Source: Modicisalibacter ilicicola DSM 19980 (GTDB lineage: Bacteria > Pseudomonadota > Gammaproteobacteria > Pseudomonadales > Halomonadaceae). Taken from it: a stretch of DNA of 64,000 nucleotides. Below are positions 57,269 through 64,000 of the stretch, in pieces. Under the pieces are notes generated by a model. It was not told the DNA's origin. It did no database searches and saw nothing but the letters and a program-made list of their open reading frames with translations. The stretch is taken from the NCBI RefSeq assembly GCF_900128925.1, contig NZ_FQUJ01000008.1, forward strand, positions 124,001 to 188,000, read 5' to 3'. The translations under genes were made by a program, and so were the position numbers. Position 1 is the first letter of the stretch. The number at the start of each line of letters is the position of its first letter.

Positions 57269-59194
57269 ATGGACGACAGGTTTTCCAGCCAGCTTCCCGA
57301 TGTTCTCGTCGGTCCGATCCTGCGTCGCGTCGAGCCACGGCGTCTGGTGCTCTGGCTGGTGGCGTCTCGCCCCCTCTCGCTGCGCCTGACATTGCATCCT
57401 GCGACCGCCGCCGACGTCTCCATCGCCCTGGACGACAGCCAGTGTCGCTGCTTGGCCCTGGGCCGTCATGCCCATGCGCACCTGGTCGATGTGACGCTAG
57501 CTACGCCCCTCCCTCAGGATGAGGCCATCGGCTATGACCTGCGTGCGGGCCAGCCCGAGGGCGGGGAGACAGGCATTGCCGACTGGGCACCGCACTTGCT
57601 CTACGGCGATGAGACGCGCCCGAGCTTCGTGATCAAGTCGCGGCTGGACAGCGTGCTGCACGGCTCCTGCCGTAAGCCTCATCATCTTTCCAGGGATGGC
57701 CTGGCCCGGGCCGATGCCTGGCTGCAGGAACGCCACGAACGACCGGCCGAACGCCCCGCCCTGCTGCTGTTCACCGGCGACCAGATCTACGCCGACGATG
57801 TGGCCGGCCCGATGCTCTCGGCCATCCATGAGCTGATCCGACGCCTGGGGCTCTGGGGAGAACGGCTCGAGGGCGCGGTGGTGGATGACAGTGAAGCGCT
57901 CTATGCCGCCGAGGAGACCTATTACCGCCGCGAATGCCTGCTGCCCCAGGTCGAGTCCACCGAGGCCCTGCGCGAACGCTTCTTCGGCGGGGTCGAGAAG
58001 CCGGTGTTCACCACGGACAATGCCGCCAATCACCTGATCACCCTGAGCGAAGTGCTGGCCATGTACTTGCTGGTCTGGTCGCCGACGCCCTGGACACTGA
58101 TCCCCGGCAAGACGCCGGAACTCCACGAGGAGCATGCCCATCGTTTCGGCGAAGAGCGCCCCGTGATCGAGGCATTCGTGGAACAGTTGCCCCGAGCCGC
58201 GAGGCTCATGGCCCAGGTGCCAACACTGATGATCTTCGACGATCACGATATCACCGACGACTGGAACCTGACCGCGGCCTGGGAAGAAACCGCCTATGGA
58301 CACCCCTTCTCGCGGCGCATCGTCGGCAATGCCCTGATCGCCTACCTGCTGTGCCAGGGCTGGGGCAACGACCCCGGTAGGCTGAATGAGCCAATCGTCC
58401 GCTTGCAGACATTGCTCGAGCAGCACGACGATGATGGTTACCTGCCGCGCTGGCGCCAGGACGCCTTGATCACCGACCTGCTGCGCTTCGAGGGCTGGGA
58501 GTTCTGTCTGCCGACCACGCCCAAGATGGTGGTGCTCGACACCCGTACGCGCCGCTGGCGCAGCGAACGCAACCGATTCCGCCCCTCGGGGCTGATGGAC
58601 TGGGAAGCCCTCACGGAATTCCAGCAGGAACTGCTCGACGAGCCCGCGGTGATCATCGTCTCGGCGGCGCCGATGTTCGGCGTCAAGCTGATCGAGGGCG
58701 TTCAACGAATATTCAGCTGGGCGGGCAAGCCGCTGCTGGTGGATGCGGAAAACTGGATGGCCCACCGTGGCGCGGCACAGGTCATGCTCAATATCTTTCG
58801 CCATACCCGCACGCCACGCCACTACGTGATTCTCTCCGGCGACGTGCACTACTCCTTCGTCTACGATGTGCGCATCCGCCATCACGAGGATAGCCCGCGC
58901 ATCTGGCAGGTCACCAGCAGCGGCATCAAGAACGGGTTTCCCGATACGCTGCTGGACTGGTTCGATCGGCTCAACCGCTGGCTTTATGCCCCCTGGTCGC
59001 CGCTCAACTGGTTCACCAAGCGGCGGCGCATGCAGATAACCCCCTTCATTCCGGATCGCGCCAAGGCCGGGGAGCGGTTGTGGAACGGTGCCGGCATCGG
59101 ACTCGTGCGCCTCGACGGGCAAGGCCGACCCGTCGAGATCCTGGAGCTCGGTGCCGACGGGGTCACGGTGAGCTTTTGCGAGAAATCGAGGTAA
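57269..59194 (+). CDS. PhoD-like phosphatase/phosphodiesterase
   Basis: A 641-residue metallophosphatase of the alkaline phosphatase D superfamily. Metal-binding motifs in order are LLFTGDQIYADDV, MIFDDHDITDDWN and LSGDVHYSFVYDV. The first 110 residues are a beta-rich N-terminal domain. No signal peptide is seen, unlike classical secreted PhoD. The start has no good Shine-Dalgarno. Substrate unknown; phosphodiesters or phosphate monoesters. Confidence 0.82.
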   Translation: MDDRFSSQLPDVLVGPILRRVEPRRLVLWLVASRPLSLRLTLHPATAADVSIALDDSQCRCLALGRHAHAHLVDVTLATPLPQDEAIGYDLRAGQPEGGETGIADWAPHLLYGDETRPSFVIKSRLDSVLHGSCRKPHHLSRDGLARADAWLQERHERPAERPALLLFTGDQIYADDVAGPMLSAIHELIRRLGLWGERLEGAVVDDSEALYAAEETYYRRECLLPQVESTEALRERFFGGVEKPVFTTDNAANHLITLSEVLAMYLLVWSPTPWTLIPGKTPELHEEHAHRFGEERPVIEAFVEQLPRAARLMAQVPTLMIFDDHDITDDWNLTAAWEETAYGHPFSRRIVGNALIAYLLCQGWGNDPGRLNEPIVRLQTLLEQHDDDGYLPRWRQDALITDLLRFEGWEFCLPTTPKMVVLDTRTRRWRSERNRFRPSGLMDWEALTEFQQELLDEPAVIIVSAAPMFGVKLIEGVQRIFSWAGKPLLVDAENWMAHRGAAQVMLNIFRHTRTPRHYVILSGDVHYSFVYDVRIRHHEDSPRIWQVTSSGIKNGFPDTLLDWFDRLNRWLYAPWSPLNWFTKRRRMQITPFIPDRAKAGERLWNGAGIGLVRLDGQGRPVEILELGADGVTVSFCEKSR

Positions 59195-59263
59195 CTCCTT
59201 CCATCACAGACTTCCAAGCCAGCGGCACTCGTGACGCCCCTCCTTTATCACATCGACGGCGAA

Positions 59264-59281
59264 AGCCCGCCGAGGCGGGCT
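59264..59281. terminator. GC hairpin after the PhoD-like gene
   Basis: AGCCCGCC and GGCGGGCT form an 8-bp stem about 70 bp past the stop. A closely similar hairpin (AGCCCGC...GCGGGCT then AACG) occurs inside repeat copy C, so it may be a REP-like unit. Confidence 0.5.
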
Positions 59282-59367
59282 AACGGTGATGAACAAAGGC
59301 AATGTTTCTTATTAAATAATTTCCGTATTATCAGCTGCTCTTCCTGAGCGTTGTTCGCTTCGCTTTT

Positions 59368-59571
59368 CTATAAACGCTCTTTGAGCAATCTTGCTATCTT
59401 GTCTCCAAACTCGGAATAATTTCGCTGAAGTTCATTGAACAGTTGGACCGCATCGTTGTCGCCCTCTTTTTCGGCATCTCTAGCATACTGCTTGCTCATC
59501 TCCGAGCCCTGTGCCAGATGATAGAGTGAGCTTATCATATCGTAATTCTTGTCTTTCACTGGGTTATCCAT
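59368..59571 (-). CDS. Small conserved helical protein of unknown function
   Basis: A 67-residue acidic protein; the methionine at 59571 has an ideal GGAGG. It is predicted as two helices (NYDMISSLYHLAQGSEMSKQ, then DAVQLFNELQRNYSEFGDKI), similar in look to short ferritin-like hairpins seen in Halomonas and Pseudomonas. No metal site is certain. An upstream hairpin GGCACCACCC (59628-59637) with GGGTAGTGCC (59651-59660) might regulate it. Confidence 0.7.
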   Translation of the reverse strand: MDNPVKDKNYDMISSLYHLAQGSEMSKQYARDAEKEGDNDAVQLFNELQRNYSEFGDKIARLLKERL

Positions 59572-59967
59572 AACCGCCTCCTGTGATCTTGCAAAACATG
59601 TGTTCCATGAGCTGCCATCCATGGTCTGGCACCACCCTTCAACAACGCCAGGGTAGTGCCGGGTCACTCGAAACGAGACGCCACGCCGGCTTTCGTAAGG
59701 CTCGCTCGCCTTACTTGAAAGGCGTTCTTGAAGGGCGTTGTACATTGCCCTTCACCAAGACTCGTTGTCATTTCCACTGTAACATTTCAAAAACTAGTTA
59801 CGCCCCAGGAAAGGCGTCAAGCAATTCAAGGTAACAGATTTAAGCCAAAAATTAACCTAAGCTAATAAAATTAACACAAGTAACAAGAAGCTTGTTTACG
59901 CATCCATAAAGACGAACAAAACCACCGCTGCCTGGCGTGATTCTCTTAGCAAAAACGCCGTTCTCTG
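59572..59967. other. AT-rich intergenic region
   Basis: About 400 bp without a recognisable gene. It holds the hairpin at 59628-59660, which probably belongs to the leader of the small gene on the minus strand, and A/T-rich DNA at 59760-59930. Frames here do not look protein-like. Confidence 0.55.
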
Positions 59968-60070
59968 CTAGGCTTTATTTGGAAAGTCAGCGAGCGAGGC
60001 CCGGCTCCAAGCCAGTTCCTGCACTAACACATTTCCCACATGGATGTGAATCACAAGGCAAGAATTGGCA
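59968..60070. repeat. MITE-like repeat, decayed copy D
   Basis: It starts with CTAGGCTTTATTTGGAAAGT, clearly related to the left end of copies B and C, and continues with the CATTTCCCACAT...ATGTG and AATCACAAGGCAAG segments of copy C. The right inverted end is absent. The exact right limit is uncertain. Confidence 0.65.
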
Positions 60071-60124
60071 TTTTTAAAACCTCGATCCACAAGCAGCAGA
60101 CATCCTTGAAGGAGGTATTTACTT

Positions 60125-60328
60125 ATGGCGATTTGCGATCAGTGTGGCAACGACTACGACAAGGCATTCACACTCACCCAGGAAGGCCAGACCCATACCT
60201 TCGACTCTTTCGAGTGCGCCATTGCCAAGCTCGCGCCCAGTTGCGCGACATGCGGTACACGAATCATCGGACACGGTACCGAGCGGGATGGCAGGACTTA
60301 CTGTTGCAATCACTGTGCTGACCACTAG
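60125..60328 (+). CDS. Small cysteine-rich zinc-ribbon-like protein
   Basis: A 67-residue protein with eight cysteines arranged CDQC (4,7), C31, CATC (40,43) and CCNHC (60,61,64), plus several His. This suits two zinc sites. GGAGG lies 9 bp before the ATG. Short homologous proteins in other gammaproteobacteria are uncharacterised, as far as I recall. It stands alone after repeat copy D. Confidence 0.75.
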   Translation: MAICDQCGNDYDKAFTLTQEGQTHTFDSFECAIAKLAPSCATCGTRIIGHGTERDGRTYCCNHCADH

Positions 60329-60420
60329 GGCGGCGCAGAGGAATGGCTTGAGATACGAATCGCCGGGCGCTAGAGTGCCCGGCGATTCGTACCTGTATTG
60401 TCAAAAAGAAGCCATCCTGC

Positions 60421-61230
60421 TCAACCGTCGTTCCCCTGCTCGACCCCGACCAGGTCTTCATAGGCATGCCAACTGGCATGGCCAAGCACCGGCAGGATCA
60501 CGGCGAGCCCGATGAAGAGCGTGGCGAATCCAACGATGGTGCAGCCGGTCAGGATTGCCGCCCACAGCAGCATGGGCCTGAAGTTGCGCGCCACGCTCTT
60601 AACGCTCGCCTCGATGCCCTCCATGAAGGTCAGGTCGCGATCCATCAGGGTGGGAATCGCCACCACGCTGATGGAGAAGGCGCCGAAGGCGAGCACGCCG
60701 CCGAACAGGCTTCCGACCAGCAGCATGCCGAGCCCCTCGGCGGTGGTGAACAATGCCGAGTAGAGCTCCAGAGGGCTGGGCACGTTGAAGCCGAAGAACA
60801 GGGCAAACAGCAGCGTCGCGACACGAATCCAGATGATGAAGAAGATCATCATCATCAGCCCCATCATGGCCAGTTGCCCGGTATTCGAGGCCCAGGCGCC
60901 GAAGGCGTCTCCCATGTTGGGGATTCCTCCCCTGCTCAGGCAGCGACTGATGCCATAGGAGCCCACCGCCACCAGAGGACCAAGGAACATGAATCCGGCC
61001 ACCAACGGCAATAGCCAGTGCCAGAGTCCCATGCTGTAAGCGCCCACGGTGACCGCCAGGCTGACGCCTACCCAGAACAGGCCGTAGGCCAGGCTGACCG
61101 CTGCCGCACTGCGGAAATCGTTGATCCCTGCGATCAGCCACTGGCGAGGCCTGTTGATATCGATGCGATTGATCGTCAGTTGGGTGTTGGCTTGCGTGGC
61201 CGAAGTATTCTTCTTGGCGTCCACCATCAT
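60421..61230 (-). CDS. DUF2189 membrane protein
   Basis: A 269-residue inner-membrane protein with six hydrophobic segments. The DUF2189 pattern is visible: INRPRQWLIAGINDFRSAAA, FWVGVSLAVTVGAYSMGLWH and GPLVAVGSYGISRCLSRGG. The methionine at 61230 has AGGGG upstream; 61254 and 61266 are less well placed. The function is unknown. Confidence 0.8.
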   Translation of the reverse strand: MMVDAKKNTSATQANTQLTINRIDINRPRQWLIAGINDFRSAAAVSLAYGLFWVGVSLAVTVGAYSMGLWHWLLPLVAGFMFLGPLVAVGSYGISRCLSRGGIPNMGDAFGAWASNTGQLAMMGLMMMIFFIIWIRVATLLFALFFGFNVPSPLELYSALFTTAEGLGMLLVGSLFGGVLAFGAFSISVVAIPTLMDRDLTFMEGIEASVKSVARNFRPMLLWAAILTGCTIVGFATLFIGLAVILPVLGHASWHAYEDLVGVEQGNDG

Positions 61231-61482
61231 AGCATTGCCCCTCGTACTGCTCATTGCCGGACCCATCCGCCGGGGTCTCGAGCACCCGACTTGCGGATGA
61301 CGGATTCAGGATGGAAAAAACGATACGCTGGCCCATGAATCTGGGCGTACCGCTCCCCCTGTTCTTAATGTAGTCGACCTCGAGCGAAAGCACAGACAGG
61401 GGCTTCTTCAGATGCAAACGGTATTTTCAGGGGCTTTTTCGTCTCCTCCTGGCGGCTCGACAACCCGGCCGGTTGCCCGTCA

Positions 61483-62382
61483 TCAGAGTATCGAGTCGAG
61501 CATCAACATCAAGGTGAATCCTCCCAGCACCCCCATGGTGGCATAGCGTTCATGCCCCTGGCGGTGCGATTCGGGAATGATCTCGTGACTGATGACGAAC
61601 AGCATCGCCCCGGCGGCAAAGGCCAGCCCCCAAGGCAACAGGGTTTCGGCAAGCGCCACCGCCACCGCGCCGAATGCGCCACCTATCGGTTCGACAAGCC
61701 CGCTTAAGAAGGCCAGCCCGAAGGCTACCCCTCGGCCATAGCCGACCGCGATCAGGCCCAGGGCCACGATCAACCCCTCGGGCAGATTCTGAAGACCGAT
61801 CCCCAGGGTCAAGGCCAGACCCGCGTTGATGTCCCCGGTGCCGTAGCCGACGCCGACCGCCAATCCTTCGGGCAGGTTGTGAATGGTGATCGCGAAGACG
61901 AACAACCAGATGCGCCGCATCTTGGCCGCATCGGCGCCACTGCGCTTGCCGATCATGAAGTGTTCGTGGGGCAACCAGCGTTCGATGGCCATGATCAGAA
62001 AGCTGCCGACCGCGATGCCCATCATGACGATAAGCAAGGCCGGGAACATGGCTCCGGACAGGCGCTCGGCCTCCTCGACGGCGGGCTTGGCCAGCGAGAA
62101 CGCCGTGGCAGCGAGCATGACCCCGGCACCGAAGCCCATCAGCGTGTCTTCGGTACGCTGAGAGATGCGCTTGAGCAGCAATACCGGCAGCGCGCCGACC
62201 GGGGTGAACAGTCCAGCCACCAGGCTGGCCAGCATGCCGGCCTGCATCGTGTCCAGCGTGCCTAGCCAGAGGAGCAATGCCGGCACCGGCACCACGAGCC
62301 AACCGACGATCAGCAACACGATGATCGACCCAAGCAGCGGTAGACGCCAACCCATGCGCGAGTCCTTGACCACGACTCTCAT
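61483..62382 (-). CDS. ZIP-family metal transporter
   Basis: A 299-residue inner-membrane protein with about eight segments. The ZIP signature occurs twice, as HNLPEGLAVGVGYG and QNLPEGLIVALGLI, with the His and Glu metal ligands. HEIIPESHRQGHE near the end is also typical. It should import zinc or a similar divalent metal. The methionine at 62382 has GGGGAG upstream. A GC hairpin (62414-62436) separates it from the stress protein gene. Confidence 0.85.
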   Translation of the reverse strand: MRVVVKDSRMGWRLPLLGSIIVLLIVGWLVVPVPALLLWLGTLDTMQAGMLASLVAGLFTPVGALPVLLLKRISQRTEDTLMGFGAGVMLAATAFSLAKPAVEEAERLSGAMFPALLIVMMGIAVGSFLIMAIERWLPHEHFMIGKRSGADAAKMRRIWLFVFAITIHNLPEGLAVGVGYGTGDINAGLALTLGIGLQNLPEGLIVALGLIAVGYGRGVAFGLAFLSGLVEPIGGAFGAVAVALAETLLPWGLAFAAGAMLFVISHEIIPESHRQGHERYATMGVLGGFTLMLMLDSIL

Positions 62383-62413
62383 CACTCTCCCCTTGCGCTC
62401 ATTCGATAGCATG

Positions 62414-62436
62414 GCGCCCGGCACGAGGCCGGGCGC
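62414..62436. terminator. Hairpin between universal stress protein and ZIP genes
   Basis: GCGCCCGGC, loop ACGAG, GCCGGGCGC: a 9-bp stem beyond the stress-protein stop. It has no T run on the minus strand, so attenuation rather than full termination is possible. Confidence 0.45.
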
Positions 62437-62461
62437 GAGCATGCGTTTTCTCGCCTCGCCC

Positions 62462-62890
62462 TCAACGTACGATCAGGACCGAGATTCCGGCATGGCGCAT
62501 GACATGCTCGGCATTCGGACCCAGCAGGTAATCGGCAAACCGGCGCTTGTTGTGCGAGGCCATGACGACCAGATCGGCCCCCAGGGCCTTGACCGACTTG
62601 ATGATGCCTTCATAGGGCGAGCCATCGGCGATCACGCATTGGGTCTTGATCTCGGGAGGAATGTGCTGTTCCACGAACCTGTGCTGGGCCTCGGACAGCG
62701 CCTGATGCGCCTTCTTGTTGAAGTCGGCGGGAAAATAGCTTCCCACCAGCGGCATGCGATAGTCCGGCAGCACAGTGACGAGAAACAGTTCGGCATCGAA
62801 AGCCTTGCACAATGCCAGCGCTTCCGGCAGTGCCTTCTCCCAGGACTTGGGCGCATTGAGATCGACAGGTAAAACGATCTTGTCGTGCAT
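62462..62890 (-). CDS. Universal stress protein (TeaD-like)
   Basis: A 142-residue UspA-family protein: KIVLPVDLNAPKSWEKALPE at the start and the ATP-binding-like GPNAEHVMRHAGISVLIVR at the end. The methionine at 62890 follows GGAGG by 8 bp. It is 14 bp past the stop of a TRAP permease gene. In Halomonas elongata the analogous teaD regulates the ectoine TRAP transporter TeaABC, so an accessory role to the linked transporter is inferred. Confidence 0.85.
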   Translation of the reverse strand: MHDKIVLPVDLNAPKSWEKALPEALALCKAFDAELFLVTVLPDYRMPLVGSYFPADFNKKAHQALSEAQHRFVEQHIPPEIKTQCVIADGSPYEGIIKSVKALGADLVVMASHNKRRFADYLLGPNAEHVMRHAGISVLIVR

Positions 62891-62904
62891 GACGGCTTCC
62901 TCCT

Positions 62905-64000
62905 TCAGGCCGTGGCCGTCGACGCGGTTCGACGACGACGGCGCTGCAACAATACCACCAGGGCGAAAAGCGCCAGCCCCGGAATCCACATCCACTCCTT
63001 GTCCCAGCGCTCCACCGGTGCCCTGACAGAGGCGATCTCCTGGTCGAACTCGAAGCCCAGCTCTTCCGCCTGGCTACCGAAGGTGGTCATGTCGACCAGG
63101 GTGCGTCCATCTTCCTGCATCAGTTCAAGCCCCAGATTCTCCATGCGCTCGGCCCCGGTTTCGCCCTCTGGTACCGGTACCAGAATGACGAAGCTCGTGG
63201 GATTGCCGTAGGCATCGAGACCATCGATGCGAACTCGCAGGTTGCTGCCCTTGTCGACATCGCCCATCGCCTGCTCGAAGTTCTGCGGGGGGATGTCCCG
63301 GTAGGGGTCATGAATCATGTCCATCCAGAAGCCGGGCCGGAACAGCGTGAAGGCGACCACCAGCAGCAAGAGGCTCTCGTACCAGCGATTGCGAGTGATC
63401 ATGAAGCCCTGGGTGGCCGCGGCGAAGATCAGCATGGCCACGGTGGCCACGATGAATATCACCACGCCCTGCAACGGGCTCACGTTGATCAACAGCAGTT
63501 CGGTATTGAAGATGAACAGGAACGGCAGTGCGGCAGTGCGCAGACTGTAGTAGAAGGCCTGGAAGCCCGTGCGGATCGGATCACCGCCCGAAACCGCCGC
63601 CGCAGCGAAGGAGGCCAACCCCACCGGAGGCGTGACGTCCGCCATGATGCCGAAGTAGAACACGAACAGATGCACCGCGATCAGGGGCACGATCAATCCG
63701 TTCTGCTGCCCCAGGGACACCACGACCGGGGCCAGCAAGGCCGACACGACGATGTAGTTGGCGGTGGTCGGCAGTCCCATGCCGAGGATCAGGCTGAGCA
63801 CGGCGGTCAGCAGCAGCATCAGCAGCAGATTGCCCATCGACAGTGTCTCGACCAGGTCGGCCAGCACCAGGCCCACGCCGGTCTGGGACACCGCACCGAC
63901 GATGATGCCTGCCGCCGCGGTCGCGATACCGATGCCGATCATGTTTCGTGCACCGGCGATCAGGCCATCCCACAGATCGACGAAGCCACGCTTGATGTCC
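62905..64000 (-). CDS. TRAP transporter permease with DUF3394-like tail (partial)
   Basis: 365 residues are visible; the gene extends beyond the window end. The visible part shows DctM-type segments (LILGMGLPTTANYIVVSALL, HLFVFYFGIMADVTPPVGLA), then additional helices and a C-terminal extracytoplasmic part with DAYGNPTSFVILVPVPEGE, ending in one helix and a basic RRRRR tail. This layout is that of the fused TAXI-type TRAP permeases with a DUF3394 tail. Substrate unknown; organic acids or compatible solutes are likely. Confidence 0.83.
   Translation of the reverse strand, partial: DIKRGFVDLWDGLIAGARNMIGIGIATAAAGIIVGAVSQTGVGLVLADLVETLSMGNLLLMLLLTAVLSLILGMGLPTTANYIVVSALLAPVVVSLGQQNGLIVPLIAVHLFVFYFGIMADVTPPVGLASFAAAAVSGGDPIRTGFQAFYYSLRTAALPFLFIFNTELLLINVSPLQGVVIFIVATVAMLIFAAATQGFMITRNRWYESLLLLVVAFTLFRPGFWMDMIHDPYRDIPPQNFEQAMGDVDKGSNLRVRIDGLDAYGNPTSFVILVPVPEGETGAERMENLGLELMQEDGRTLVDMTTFGSQAEELGFEFDQEIASVRAPVERWDKEWMWIPGLALFALVVLLQRRRRRTASTATA

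Noticed and set aside
57497-59122. 541-codon open frame opposite the PhoD-like gene
   Set aside because: The metallophosphatase motifs are on the plus strand; the opposite frame has no domain.
59572-59745. 58-codon N-terminal extension of the small helical protein
   Set aside because: The methionine at 59571 has an ideal GGAGG at 5 bp, while the extension is unlike the rest and crosses a hairpin.

Overview
The window looks like chromosomal DNA of a halophilic gammaproteobacterium of the Halomonadaceae (Halomonas or a close relative). Supporting signs are the high GC of the core genes, the dense ATGA-overlapping operons, a TRAP permease with a DUF3394-type tail followed by a TeaD-like universal stress protein, a DUF6494 small protein, and the general style of the Kef, NdpA, LysO, FruBKA and BaeSR proteins. 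This taxonomic call is inference. I saw no rRNA, tRNA, CRISPR array, phage or transposase gene.

Layout. 0-3.4 kb: the end of a ghrA-like reductase, a Kef/YbaL antiporter and NdpA. 3.4-10.5 kb is accessory: a 945-residue ACP / acyl-AMP ligase / PlsC fusion, a LysR gene that has lost its DNA-binding end, a RES-domain toxin-antitoxin pair, and an AT-richer secreted protein with a probable alpha/alpha-toroid fold. 10.8-19.6 kb: an MsbA-type ABC exporter, a YadGH-type ABC pair, a CpxRA-like two-component system divergent from a Spy/CpxP-like protein, a ferric-reductase-like flavoprotein and pncA. 19.7-30 kb: a PfpI/DJ-1 protein, a DUF3108 protein, lysO, a NIT-domain chemoreceptor with a likely sigma-28 promoter, a BaeSR-like pair, a SPOR-tailed D,D-carboxypeptidase and an HD-GYP phosphodiesterase.

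30-40.2 kb is an alcohol/aldehyde oxidation region. A flavin monooxygenase, an aldehyde dehydrogenase and a Zn alcohol dehydrogenase lie in one direction behind a very good -24/-12 (sigma-54) promoter. They are divergent from an AcoR-type sigma-54 activator, with inverted repeats between them. An AgmR/ErbR-like response regulator, a hybrid histidine kinase and a FIST sensor protein follow directly. This resembles the ethanol-oxidation regulatory network of pseudomonads.

40.3-45.2 kb: two TPM-domain proteins with LemA, then modABC. 45.3-48.1 kb: an AT-richer block with an EamA exporter, an Lrp-family regulator, a LysE-family exporter and a ParE/RHH toxin-antitoxin pair. 48.1-59.2 kb: a TrkA-N potassium channel, the fructose PTS operon fruBKA with two FruR operators, fruR, a phosphoribosyltransferase and a PhoD-like phosphatase. 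59.3-64 kb: two very small proteins, a DUF2189 membrane protein, a ZIP metal transporter, a universal stress protein and the end of a TRAP permease.

A family of MITE-like interspersed repeats occurs four times (near 3.4, 19.7, 55.2 and 60.0 kb). Three copies have clear inverted ends. One copy carries a 5-bp flanking duplication, one supplies the stop codon of the neighbouring gene, and one is enlarged by a string of small hairpins and lies 36 bp before fruR.
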